Shown: positions 23,651 to 36,340 of the stretch, one piece after another
Position numbering within the stretch: position 1 is the stretch's first letter
Layout of the letters: every line of letters begins with the position of its first letter
NCBI RefSeq assembly: GCF_026210795.1
Contig: NC_089440.1
Coordinates: forward strand, 4,278,001 to 4,342,000
Direction of reading: 5' to 3'
Length of the DNA: 64,000 nt
From: Rhizophagus irregularis
Taxonomy: Eukaryota > Glomeromycota > Glomeromycetes > Glomerales > Glomeraceae
Notes under the pieces: model-generated
What the model was told of the DNA's origin: nothing
The model's input: only the letters and a program-made list of their open reading frames with translations
Databases searched by the model: none
Position numbers and translations under genes: made by a program

Positions 23651-26600
23651 TCATATAGACATATTTGAAGATGGAATGTTATTAATGTTATTTTTACTAA
23701 TAACATTATTATTAACATGTCCATTAACATCATTAATTGTGTCATTTTTCTCTAAATTTTCTTTTACTGATTTATCCTCTAATTCTTCCACTGTTTCCTT
23801 CTCTTTTTCCTTTAAATTCTCCTTTTCATTTCCTTCTTGTTCTAATATTGGAATATTTTTTTTATTTGTATTTTTCTCTTCCTTATCATTCCTTATTAAC
23901 TCATTTCGAATATTGTTTTGAGAAGATTTTGATCTAATAATATGAGGATGATCTTCACTAACATCCTGAAGATCCAATACTAATTCCCCATCACCAAGAG
24001 TTTCTTCAACCATAACAAAAGTTAATCCAGAAGCGAATAATTGTTGGGAAGTATCAGAATTTGATAAATTACTTGCATTTTTTACTATTTGTGAACGAAT
24101 TCTTGAAGCAGCTAATTCATCAGCATAATCAGGATCTAAATCATCATCATCAGGAAATTCAATTGGTGGTGGTATTGTTGACTCCTTATTAATTTTAGTA
24201 ACTGAAAGTGATTGAGTAGGCACAGGAGGTAATGGTATATTAGGAGGACGAGTTGGAGGAGGTAAAGGAGCAATATTAATTGGCATTGTTTGAAATCTTG
24301 ATGAATTAGAAGAATATACTGAAAGTGGAGGAGATTTTGATCTAACGGATAATCTTGTATTAGAAGATGGATGTGAGGGCAAATTATTAGGTAATGTCAT
24401 AGTCCTATCATAAATTGAAGCTCTTTCTCGTGGTGGTGATGTTGCTTGTTTCATATTCTGTATAGGTACTGGCAAATTTGTTATAGAAGGTTTTGTTCCT
24501 ATTCCTCCCATTCGTCCATCTGCACTTGGTCTTCTTGGTGGTGGTATTGGGGGAGGCGGATGTAATGATATTGGAGGATGATTACGTGAAGCAACTCGGG
24601 ATGCAGAAGTTAATGTATTTGCTGGACGAGGAGGAGGTTGAGGTAAAGGAATATTTGGAGGAGGATTACGAGTTAAATAAAGATCAGGATTAATTAAAGG
24701 AACTTTAACATTATCCCTTGCAGGAGGTTTTGGACCTTCTGGAAGTTTAGGTGGACTTGGTAAACGAGCATAAAAGTCGGATGATTTATAAGGCAATTGC
24801 TGAACATTACGTAAAGGAAGATGTGATAAGGAACGTGGTGGAGGAGATAAGAAATTATTAGAATTATCAAATAAAGAAGTAGGGGAAGTAGTTTTCATTA
24901 AACCCCAAGATGGCATCATAATCGGTATACTTTCTCGATGACTACTTGTAGTAGAACTACGGGTTGATTTTCTAGGAGAATTATTAACTGAAGGAGATGA
25001 AAGGGGTGATTGACGAGGTGATGATTGTTTTTTTATTGAAGTTAAAGTAGTATTAATTGATAATGCACTATTAGCAGAATTTGATCTTTGTTTGTTTCTT
25101 AAAGGTGAAGAGGTTACACTGGCAGTTGAATATGTACTAGATATTGAACTATTGTGTTGATGTGTTAAATTACCAAGTCTTGCTCTTGGAGGGGATAATG
25201 TTTCAACTGGAGAAGAGGAACGTGGAATTTCAAGATCATCATCATTATTAATTGAACATAATTCTTCAACATCAGAAGGAATATGATTAAGAGGAGATAT
25301 TTGACGTGGAGGTGGAGATAATGAAGTAATTGGTGAAGGAGGACAAGAAGGGGAAGAAGGAGCAGATCTTGGACGAGGAGGAGGTGGTAAAGAAGTCATC
25401 ATAAAAGGACGTGGAGGAGGAGGTAAAGAATAATCATCAATTGAAGATGAAGATTTAATTAACGAAGATTCAGGAGAATTAGTCAATTTACTAGGAGAAG
25501 AAAAAGTTCTTTGATGAATCTTTTCATTACTTAATATATCATCCTCATAATCATAATCATCATCATCATCATCATCAATATATAATAATTTATCAGCTGA
25601 ATTAGGAGTTTCAGGTGCATGATTATTACATTTTACTACAGTAGATTTTAACTCGGTTAACCAAACTTTCATATCATCAACGTTATCAGCTTGTATATAC
25701 CAAGATTTTTGATTCGAATGATTTGATTTACCAACTTGTAATACCCAACTTTTACCACTAAAAGTATCACTAACACAGACCACACTTTCAGAGGTTAATT
25801 CAAATTGTTCTAATAATGGAGAACTATTATCAGAAGATTTAAAACAATATAAAGTATTTTTTGCCAATATAAAATATCTTCTTTTCCATGATTTCCATGA
25901 TTTAAAATGTGTATTCGTATGTTTTGTTAAAAATCCTTTACATATTACATTCTTCCTTATACTTGCCACCGTTATTTGACTTTCTATACTTCCTCTATCA
26001 ATATACATTGAAGGAGATCTTCTATTTAAATCAATATCATCTAAACCTAATATTTTACTCGCTTTACTTTGTTTATTCAATAATGGTTTGTTATCATTAA
26101 TTCCAAGTAACTTGTTGGCTTTATTTAAATTATTTTTATTAAAAGATTTTGTTGAAGAAAAAAGTTTTTCATCTGAAGAAGAAGAAGTTGTTTTAACATC
26201 ACGTGATTTTTTTGTTACTTTATTGTCTAACAAAATTTTGTCTTCAGAAATTGTTAAACCCAAAATTTTACCAGCTTTAGATAAGTTATCAGAATTTTCA
26301 GGAGATCCAGGTCTAGAAGTTAATAAACCAGAAGTCAAGATTTTATTATTATTATTATTACTACCATCAGATAAAGCAAGAGATAATATCTGTTTAGAAC
26401 GACGTCGCCTTATCGATAATGAAGAAAAACCAGAACGACCTAATATACGATCAGATTTTGAAGGAGAACCTGGAGTGGCAGCTCTTTGATGATGATGATG
26501 ATTAGGAAAAGAATCCTCAGGATCTGATAAAGAACCTCTTTGAAGAGAAGAAGAACTTGAAGAACGTAAGGAACTTGAAGATAATACACTAAATATTGAA

Positions 26601-27465
26601 CGACCAGAATTTTTTCTTTTGTAAGAACTTTTCTTTTTATCTAAATCAACTCTTGTAGAATTATTAATTTGTAAAGGTAAATTATTATTCAATAAAGCAG
26701 GAGAATCCGGATCACCACCTGATGTTGAAGATTCAGTATCATTAAATGTACTTGATTCAGTTACTTCAGAATTTGAATCCGAAACAGTTAATCTATTTTG
26801 ATGGTATTTCTTAAAAAGGGAATTATTATTATGATTATCTTGATGATGATTCAAATGTGAAATATTATTATTATTTAAATTATTATTATATAATTCTTCC
26901 TCTTCAGTTATTATACCAAGAGGATTTTTATTATCATTTGGAGATTTTGTCGAGGTATCATCTAAATCATCTAATGATTGATTTAATACAGGGGATAATT
27001 TTGGATTTTCAGTGGAAACGGAAGTGTTTATAGTAGATTGAGAAGAAGAAGAAGTGAATTGTTCATTATAAATATGATCCATATCATCATCTCTCTCGTC
27101 AAATGAACTACCAACACTTGAACCTATTCCAGATTCTTTTGATAATCTATCTGCTAAATCAAGAAAAGAAAAACTACTAAATTAGTAAGAAAACAAGAGT
27201 AATCATTTAAATATCAAGTGAATGTAAACATACCATTATTTCTGGATACATTATTAGATACATTATTATTATTAGAAGTGATCATTGTTTTTTTATTTCT
27301 AGCTAATATTTTGTCAGTTGAGACACCTTCAAGTTTAGCAGCAGCTTTAACCCTTTCTTCTAATATAGTAGAAGTTAATTTATCAGAAATATATTGTGAC
27401 TTATTACTTGCATCAATAATAATGATTTCATCCTCTTCTATATTTGTTTTCGTGTGTGTAAGCAT
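23651..27465 (-). CDS. Large PH-domain, proline-rich, mostly disordered protein
   Basis: Two exons, 27465-27234 and 27153-23651, give 1,244 residues. A single PH domain lies at about 475-585, with the expected strands (GFLTKHTNTHFKSWKSWKRR, YFILAKNTLYCFKS) and the closing helix with its Trp (DDMKVWLTELKSTV). PH domains bind phosphoinositides or protein partners, so membrane recruitment is likely. The rest is low-complexity: Asn/Ser-rich with poly-Asn and His runs before the PH, an acidic YIDDDDDDDYDYEDD stretch after it, then about 450 residues with more than ten PPPR/PPPP-type clusters, typical SH3 or WW ligands. Before the PH, a motif of the form SKxxKILGL recurs. The C-terminus is Glu/Lys/Asn-rich and may be helical. 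The layout suggests a polarity or endocytic scaffold, but I cannot name an orthologue. Confidence 0.85.
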
Positions 27466-30400
27466 TCTGTTGAGATAAAAAATTTTACTAGAGTGCCATA
27501 AAAATACACTATAAATGTGAAATAAAAGAGAGGATATATGTGAAAATAAAGAGTAGAAAGTTTAGTAAAAAAATAAATAAAGAGAAGGTAAAAGGAGGAA
27601 ATGGTTAAAATAAATTATATAAGTTGAGATTGAAAAAAAAAAATTTTTTTTTTTTTACTCAAGTATAATGAGTATTGAAAAAAAAACAGTTAAAGTAACG
27701 CATATTGAATATATGCCAAAATCAAACATAACTGCGGTCTGTGCGTCTCTTTAATAAATTGAAAAAAAAGCATGGTTGGATTTCTTAAAGTCAATCTTCA
27801 CACGTAAAACTGTATGATACAAGCATGAAATAAAGTTCAAGATCGAACTAATCAGGTAATCGGTTTGAAATGCCGGGAGGTTATTATTACAAATCATGTA
27901 TATAATAATTATAATAATTTTGTGTGACATTATATGTATATGTAAATCATTACCAATTGAGGTAGTTACACAGGTCAATATCAAAATTCGATTTTATGTT
28001 TTTTTTGTCCAGAATTTCAGAAGTTGGGTGAAATAAGAAATATCGATATCCGATATTTGATATAAAAATAAAATAAATCATATATTTAAAAACTAGTAAT
28101 AATACTTTTTAAAGGATCAATTTTATTATTTCTTATCATAAAAAAAAAGAAGAAGAAAAAAAAATTCATCTACTTATTCATTCATTCATTTTATTCATTC
28201 AAACAGCCAATTGTCACCTGATGATCTTGATTAGTACGTATGATAAGTTTGATGATTGACACTATTCTATATATTAATATATTACAATAAATAATAACAA
28301 ACAAAAGATTTGGTAATAAATAATAAAAAAAAAAATACGGATATTTTAAATAAAAATATATGTGCATATGTTTAATGTATGTATAAGTAATAAATTCGCG
28401 TTTCTCTTCTTATTTTTCTTTGAATATAGTCAATTAAGTATTGTTTGTATCCGAAGTTAATAAATTAAATTTACAATTATGTTATAAATTTACAAGTTTT
28501 TAGCTAAATATGGAATTCAAGGATTTGATCCTTTTACTTGAATAAGTTTAATTAAAAAGTTTAAATTTAACTTTTATTGGAATTTAATTAAAATAAAACC
28601 TTATTTTTTTTTATATATTTTTAATTTTTAATATTTTTAATTGTCGATTGATAAATATTTTTATTTTTATTTTTTTAATTTTTATAAATTTATACTTTTT
28701 TTAATATAATTGTTACTTTATTATTATTATTTATTTTTTTTAAGTATTATCTGAAAAGGATCAGTTATTACGCATATGCTATTTTGGAATTAACTTTAAA
28801 AATTAAGAATTTTTGATTATGATAAACCTGATAAACCTACACTAAAGACTTTTTGAAACTTGATCTTCGGGATTGTTTACGGGGAACAACCGAGACCGCA
28901 GGTCCTTTCCGAGTTTATGTTACTCAATACACAATATTCTTCTAAGGGGAAATTTGGATTCTTTTTCGCGTTTTCGGTTGTAATTAATTTAATTTGTTTA
29001 TTTACTTTTGATTTCGATTTATGCATAGAAATTTCAACCACATTTTATCTCTCTTATATATTAAAAACTTATCTTAATTTAGATCCCAGTAAAGATTAGA
29101 GTTCATATTTCTTTACTTTAAAGTCATACTGTATGTTTGTTATTCGTACGATATCATACTATCATCTTATCTATCACATTGATTCTTGTCATTATTATTC
29201 AATTGAAGCAATATTAACATTATTGTTTTGATGTGAATTTTCATGAAATTTGTTTAAGTTTTCTCCGCTTTGTGTCCATGTTTCAAAATTTTATTAAAAC
29301 AAAAATTATTATTGTGGCTTTTAAAACTTCTTCGATAATTATTGGTTGACATTGATTTTAAATACAATAATGAAACACATTTTAATTTTCAATGCATACG
29401 ATCATTTTGATATTCCAGGTATATTTCGGAATAGTCTTTTAGTATTAGCACTGTTACTATTTGTATTATAAATTATATTATCCTATAGGATTATTTAGAA
29501 TTGACATATATGATTAAATCAGTTTATAAAGATTGGTCTATTGGACTAAATAATTTAATAAATTCAATAATATTCAATTTTATTGAACTTAATAATTTTT
29601 ATAAATTCAATAAGATTCAACTCTATTGGACTTAATAATTTTATTGGATTTAACTATTTATAAATTCAATAATATTCAATTTTATTGAACTTAATAATTT
29701 TTATAAATTCAATAATATTCAATTTTTATTGGATTTAACAATTTATAAATTCAATTTTATTGGTTTTATAAATTCAATAATATTCAATTTTTATTGGAAT
29801 AATTGGATTTAGCAATTTATACATTCAATTTTATTGGACTTATAAATTCAATAATATTCAATTTCATTGAACTTAATAATTTATAAATTCAATTTTATTG
29901 GATCTTAAAAATTTTATAAATTCAATAAAATTCAATTTCATTGAGCTTATAAGTAAAACCAATTCTGGTTAATTTTTTGTGATTTTTTTAATTATGTAAA
30001 TATAAAAATACTTACAATTTAAATATACAATCAATTTAATTTCAAAATAGCTGTATTTCTAAATATATAACATTTTTTACTGATGTTAAAGTTATTATTG
30101 CAGCTGTTATAACTTTCTGAAGAAGATTCTGATTTTGTTATTGTAATTGTTAGAAAGCTTCTGCTTCTATTAAAAGCTTTCTATCTGAAATTTTTATCTA
30201 ACTACTATAAGAAATTTTTATTTTCTATTAATAAATATAATTTCTATAATAAATTAAATGATTTTTACAAAGTATTTAAAAATTACTATTAGATAATTAC
30301 TTAAACTGTACATTATATATATCAAATTATTAAATAGTAAAAAAATTAAATATTACTATTTTATAAATTAAAAGAAATATAATAAAAACAAATTAATAGA

Positions 30401-31058
30401 ATACTTACATATTTTAGTAATATTATTATAAATATATTACAATAATTTTATTTTAATTACTTTAATAGTATTTGCATAAATTTATATACATAGTTGTATT
30501 AATAAAATAATTTTTTTAAATTTTATAATTAATTTTATTACTTACTGTTTTGATTATTATTACTTTTTTAAACTTAATAATAATTAGTATAATAAATTCC
30601 TAACTATTTCTTTATGCATTTAAAAGTAAAAATCTGGTTAATTTTAATATTTTTATTAGCCAGCTATAAATATATTTTTATTGAAGTTCTAAGAATTTTG
30701 GTATTAATATTATCATAAAAATTATAATATTATAATATTTTGTAAAAATTAGAAGAAATATTGTTTATTCATAAATATTAAAAGTAAGTTTTATAACCAT
30801 ATTTTTACATTTCAGCATTAGTTTATAACCATCTTAATGCTAAAAAAAAAATCACAAACTAATACCTAAAACAAATACAATTATAACAGGAATCCCAGTT
30901 AAGATCACTTTATTATTAATAAAGTATGCAACTGTATTATTAATTAATACTTTCTTATAATTGGCCATTTATAATAATTGTATTTAATCTTTAAAACCTT
31001 GCCGATTTTAAATTTGGTGTATCTATATCTATAAATGTAATACTAGCAAATTACTTTA
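27466..31058. other. Gene-poor AT-rich intergenic region
   Basis: About 3.6 kb between the start of the PH gene and the end of the QTRT2 gene. A poly-A/T junction at 27632-27657 lies in the likely promoter of the PH gene. An open frame at 28860-29099 (79 codons) sits in slightly less AT-rich sequence but starts within it by chance as far as I can tell and has no recognised domain. The 29.5-30 kb part carries the repeat listed separately; the remainder is A/T-only text. Confidence 0.45.
29530..29960 (+). repeat. Degenerate short tandem repeats built on TTCAATAATATTCAATTTTATTG
   Basis: About ten imperfect copies of a 30-50-bp unit follow one another. Each contains TTATAAATTCAAT, ATATTCAATTTTATTG and GGACTTAATAATTT or close variants. 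Unit length varies because parts are missing, so it is a decayed satellite-like array rather than a clean minisatellite. It has no coding potential. Confidence 0.75.
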
Positions 31059-32715
31059 TTAATTCTTTAAAATTATTGTTGAACTATCGATCATTTCCTT
31101 TTCTTGTTTTTCTTGTTTAAATCCATCACCATATATTTTAAAGAATTGTTCTGCTTTTGAGAAGAACGTACCTTGACTGATGGATTCTCTAATATTCTTG
31201 AAAAATATCGTGTAGTGGAATAAATTATGACTAGAAATAGCACAATGTCATTGTTAATACAAAATTCCATTTCCTTGATCAACATATTATCCGAACATGC
31301 ATAAGTATATTACCTCATGAGTAGTACTGAAGCGAGCATTTCATGAGTATTCAATAAATGATGAATATATGCTCGAGTATGATTTTGACATGAATAACAC
31401 TGGCATCCAACCAATAAAGGCTGAGTATCATCACAAAAATTTGTATTCCACAAGTTTATTGTTTTTTGATTTTTAGAAGAATCTAAATCATTCTTTACAT
31501 CTAATGAAAACGTAAAAGCATGTCCTGCATCGGTCATTTTTACCGCATAATGTGTATCAAATAAGTCAATTCCCTCGGATACACCTAATAGAATATCCTC
31601 TAATTGAAAGTGAAAATATGGGTGAAATTATTGAAACAATTTATGTGATTAACGAAAGATATCTATTACGTACCTGGTGCTCCTAGTCCGTATGTCAAAC
31701 GAGGTTTATTAGATGGTAGGTTGTCGAGTGAACTTTTCAATACATTTATACGTTCTCTCGAAGTATTTCCCAAAAAGTTTCCATTCAGTACGAATCCTAT
31801 CAAGTTTGTAAAACGAATATATAAAATAAATCACTTTTGTTGTAAATATAAATTTACATGATTCGTACCAGAAACATTTCTTTTTGCAGTTTCTTGAGCC
31901 GATCTAATTCGTTCTTCCCTATTATTGTGCCCGGTCAAAACTCCAAAAACATGGATCCCTACCTATTAAATAACAGCCTAACATTAAAGAAAAGCTTCTC
32001 AAAAAAAACTTTTTGAAAAAAGCAAAACGTATTCAATATACCTTTACGTTATTGAGCGCATCATCAAGCCATTTTAACGTTCTATCAACAGACTTCTTTA
32101 TCCTTTTCAAACTTGGTACCTCATCCGTTATCTTATCAGCTAAACTTGCAAAAACGTCGGGTTTATATATATTCATATATTCAATATATGAATCGGACAT
32201 AACCTATTTAATTAAAAAGTCATTTAAAAGTGGAAAAGTTACTTTGATTAAATGTTAATACTTGCCTGGCGCACTCCGTGACATGTATATACAGAAACAT
32301 ACTTGTCAGTATTGTTAGATACAGGTTTTAGGTTTCCAGAATCACGAACGTCAATAAATACAAGATACTCTTCAAAATTCAAAAATTTATGTATTCCATC
32401 GGGAAATTGAGTGGAAGGCGGTGGTTGTACATCTATACTTTTGTTAATTAGACAAATAAAAAGTTAGATTTCCCAAAGCGAATTGTATACAAAGTGAATA
32501 TAAACTCACAAATGCTCTAATGTAACGTTAACAGCTTCAACTAATGGAATATTATGCAGATTATCAGGTGTCAAGTGTGGAACACAACCACGACCCGTAT
32601 AAGCTAGACAATTTGGTGTATCTAATATTATTTTTTGTTCATTTTTTATTGAAATCAGCTTTCCCAATCGTAAAGATTTTTCTGAAGTTTTTAATAAATT
32701 GAATCGTAGTGACAT
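31059..32715 (-). CDS. QTRT2: Queuine tRNA-ribosyltransferase accessory subunit 2 (QTRT2)
   Basis: Seven exons (32715-32510, 32437-32266, 32203-32042, 31962-31869, 31796-31674, 31599-31314, 31230-31059) give 404 residues, near the length of animal QTRT2. The start reads KIILDTPNCLAYTGRGCVPH followed by LTPDNLHNI, the family's N-terminal hallmark. Later segments match the TIM-barrel strands (GIHVFGVLTG, LTYGLGAPEDIL, GIDLFDT). The zinc site CxCxxC-x25-H is complete: Cys318, Cys320, Cys323 in GCQCYSCQN and His349 in LLMSHN, followed by FHYTIFFKNIRES. QTRT2 pairs with catalytic QTRT1 to exchange guanine for queuine at tRNA wobble position 34; eukaryotes salvage queuine rather than make it. The second intron has a GC donor (CAG|GCAAGT) instead of GT. 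No QTRT1 gene is in the window. Confidence 0.93.
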
Positions 32716-34443
32716 ATTTCTTTATAAAGTTAATGACGCGCAAAAAAAAAAGATGCCAATTAGGAAATTCGATTGGATGATATTTATTTGATAAACCTGT
32801 GCGACGATCGATTTCCTGAAATTGGAAATAATTAATAAAGAAGCAAGAAATTAAAGGAATTGCAGAAATATAAAATATCAATAATGTCATAAAAAACCAA
32901 ATAAGAATTTTCTAGTAAATTGCACATAAAGTAGAGAAAATAATAAGAAAGAATAAATTAATAAAAGAAAGAAATACTATTAGATAAAAAGCATATGCAG
33001 AATAGAAAAAAACTTTTATTTAAAAAAAAGAAAAAAGAAAAAACTTATCAAGAAATATTGCAAAAATATATTGAAAAAAGAAGTAAATGAAAATTAATAA
33101 AATAAACAGATTTACTTTTACCAATTGTGAAATCTTAAAAGCTTTGCTAAATAATACAATAATTTATATAATTTTTTAAGAAATAAAATAAAAACTTAAA
33201 AAAAAAAATATAGAATAATATACATAATAGTAAAAGACAGCTGATTTGTTAAAATTGTAATAATTTAATTGTATTTTGATTATATTTAGCTATATATAAT
33301 ATTAATTTGATACTAATACTATAAAAAAGCAAATATTAATGACAAAAAGCTAAATTTAATATTTTAAAAATATATAGTACTAGAAATCTCTAATTAAAAG
33401 TTAAAAATAAAATTATAATAATTTTGATTCTTAAAAATAATGAATGTATAATTTATTTTTTTCATATAAAATATTAGGTTGTTAATTTTTTATATATATA
33501 AAATATTAGATTATCATAAATCTCTTAGGAATTCATGCTTTAATTTGTATGGTAAATAATAAAATAAATGGATTTATTACAGTATATGCCAGAATAATAG
33601 ACTTACTTAATTAAAGGATACATGATAACAAGTAAACATTACTTTATGAAGAAATTAAGAAAATACCAGAATGGGAGATATATAAATACTCTAGTACATA
33701 TGTAAAAAGGCATTACCTAATACAAATTTTAGAAGGGTAAAGAAAAACCATGTCTTTATTGATATATTTTAGAGACATTGATGATTCAATTTAGCTGATA
33801 GTATGTTTGCATTATTAGGGTGGTCAAATTAAACTGTAGTTTTTTTTATAATAATTTTATACATAGTCAAGTTAAATGCATATTAGAAATTATACATCTA
33901 AGATTAAGGCAAGGGAATAATGGAAATCTTTCTTCCTGAAGAAATTTATTTTTGAGCATGTCACAAGGTGCGGTCACTCGGCGCAACAAACCCGTGCGGT
34001 GGATCAAGAAAATTTATTATTTATTCTGATGCATTACACACCACACGTGTAAAAAATAAATGCCCGAAATATGGGCGAAACTTTATTGATAAATGTATGC
34101 GGAGTACAGATACAAAAAACTTCATAACGGCTAAGAATTGTACTAAGGTTATGATATGATATTTTAACATGAAAATTAATAAAAGGCGTCAAAATATTGA
34201 ATGCGGTTTCACTATCACTAGTATAATCTCCGGGTCATATGACTTGTGGCAGTAAGTAAACATTAATTCTTATGAAGCCAAAAGCTTTGCCGAAACATAA
34301 TCTATATCATTCGATATCGAAAATAAAACATTTTGGGAAAGGATTTCATCAAACGCTTTGCCCTCGTTCATTGATATTTATCATTAAAATACAAATGGAA
34401 GAACAATTGGCGTTCTCGTAGTACCAACGGGACAAGCCTAAAT
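32716..34443. other. Intergenic AT-rich region with no supported gene
   Basis: It contains the likely promoter of QTRT2 and then A/T-rich text. An open frame at 33968-34159 (63 codons, plus) lies in less AT-rich sequence and has a CP-x-C-like start but no identifiable family. The change in base composition from about 33950 onward suggests decayed coding sequence continuous with the pseudogene region that follows. Confidence 0.4.
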
Positions 34444-35801
34444 TTACATAAAGTTCATCACTTCCAAGCTATTCCAATCCGTACCGTCGATTTCAAGAAA
34501 CTTCTTTCTTTTAGCGTAGTCGTATATAAAATTTCACGTAATATGGATCCAGATAGATGATTTCTGTTCTTAATTCAGGTTGATCAACATCTACCCATTT
34601 AAGGTGATGAGAAAATCCTAAAAGATGTTAAATACAGCACCTTAATAACAAAATAATATTCAATTACCTTCTTTCCAAAACCATATCTCTACGATTCACT
34701 ACTCTCTCCAAAGCTCTCCTTAACGTCGGACCGTAATCGCCATCACCGGCGATTAGTCAGGTCTTTTATATCTTTGAATCGCGTCGCTAATGAAGCTTGC
34801 AAGTTTGACGTCAACCCCTTTCTCCTTATTCCTAACTCGATCGTAAGCTTTAATTGTAAATCCAAGATCTTCAAGATCTTCCAAAGTAAATCGTCTGGTG
34901 GTGGACGAGACCCAACTATAACGGGGTAATATCCATCCAGGTCCGTTTTGAAAAGGCGACCGTAGTCAATACAGATCAAATTTTCACTTAATCCCTCTTT
35001 TTGCTAACAAAATTTTTTCTTTGGATATAAACATTAGAATTATCGATAAAAACGTGAACTAATCCGGTAGGTTCCCTTGAAAAACCTGCAAGGAAGATAT
35101 TATCCTTATTAAACTTGCGAAAGATATAAAATCAAGCCATCATGCGTTCGCTGCGTTGACTATTTTATTAAGACTCACTTACCGGCGGCAATAACAGGTT
35201 GATCTACGATAACGTGAACGGGTTTTCTGGGTGGGTTTGACGATAAGAAGCAGGAAAAATATCAAGTAAGTATTCGGTATTATTGACAGAAGACGAAAAA
35301 AATTAATATTATTCTTATACTTCTGTATAAAGTTGTCCGAATAAGATGTTGATTACTTTTTGCGATATATCGCACGGATTGATCTGACTCATCAGTTGAT
35401 CAGTTACGCAAATACAGATATCTGTCACATCACTACATGCTTTACAATATTTCGTCATGTAATCCATAATTCCCATGTTTTCCATCGCATAGTGAGTTCC
35501 ACGGCTGAGCATATAATTATCAATCCCCCCCTAAAACTATTTCGGAACTTCCAAGTATCCAACACGGATTTGATAATTAATTCTGGGTCAGGTTTGGTAA
35601 TAGGCTTGAAATCAGAGGCTTGAGGTTTTGCTGACATTATCACAGCTTTTTGATAATTGCCATGGCTCATGTCCGGTTTCATTTTTATATTTTTTGTATA
35701 AGGTTGGAACGAATCTTATCTGTCAAAATGCTTGGTAAATCATTTAATTTGGCATGCCAATCCAGATATTCGGAGGTCAATATTTTATCGGACTTGGTCA
35801 T
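34444..35801 (-). pseudogene. Frameshifted NYN-domain (PIN-like RNase) gene
   Basis: On the minus strand, pieces in different frames add up to a NYN domain: VHVFIDNSNVYIQ (about 35060-35022), ICIDYGRLFKT and VIVGSRPPPDDLLWK (34979-34880), FTIKAYDRVRNKEKGVDVKLAS (about 34870-34800) and AGDGDYGPTLRRALE (about 34752-34705). FIDNSN, the Asp of KGVDVKL and AGDGDYGP are the acidic metal-binding positions of this nuclease family. At least three frameshifts break it (near 35004, 34877 and 34757), another lies near 34525, and an N-terminal segment from ATG 35801 is interrupted by a stop and a shift in the G run at 35521-35527. The gene is therefore dead or the assembly is poor here; several breaks in 1 kb favour decay. 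NYN proteins are numerous in arbuscular mycorrhizal fungi. Confidence 0.72.
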
Positions 35802-35933
35802 GTTCCCTTTTTTATATGATTGCAAATCAATTTAAATTAAGTAGTTACCATAAAATTAGCTCCGTAAAAAAAATATTGCATAAGAGTGCATGAGCAAATA
35901 GAATATTGTAAAGCAATGAGACTATGCAACTAT

Positions 35934-36080
35934 CTATTCGCCTTCTCTTTGATTGTAATATAGCATTCATCACAATAGTAATAATATTCTTCTGCAACAT
36001 TGATTCGATTATTAGATTCTCCATCAGGAATTTTTCCACATTGAGAACAGATGTATTCAAATAAACCGGATGAATTTCCA
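35934..36080 (-). pseudogene. Zinc-ribbon-like coding fragment
   Basis: In one minus-strand frame an open piece ends at TAG 35934-35936 and carries a CSQCGK...CDECY pattern, two CxxC pairs about 25 residues apart with an acidic/aromatic linker (AEEYYYYCDEC). No start codon or clean splice acceptor precedes it, and a stop lies just upstream (about 36090). It may be a remnant exon of the adjacent NYN-type pseudogene or of a separate decayed gene extending to about 36320. Its function is unknown. Confidence 0.35.
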
Positions 36081-36340
36081 TTGGAAAATTACATGTTAAG
36101 CTATTATTAACTTTATTAATTTTTTCATTGTTTGCTCATATTGTCACTTTTATCATCATTACCATTATTAGAAATTTTAGTTTCATTTGTACTGACTAGG
36201 AATATCGAAAGAATCACCAAACAGGAAAACACACATATTTTCACAACTAAATGTAATTTTGTCTTACTATATAATACGCGCCATTTGTCCTTCACACAAT
36301 TTAGCAACACTTACAATAATTGTTGGCATTTTTATTAAAA

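Noticed and set aside
23398-23745. Hydrophobic 115-codon frame on the minus strand, membrane-like
   Set aside because: It starts inside the PH gene in another frame, and its hydrophobicity comes from ATT/TTA/TAT-rich sequence.
28860-29099. 79-codon open frame in an intergenic region
   Set aside because: The first half has mixed composition but no recognised domain, the second half is hydrophobic AT-rich translation, and there is no splice context.
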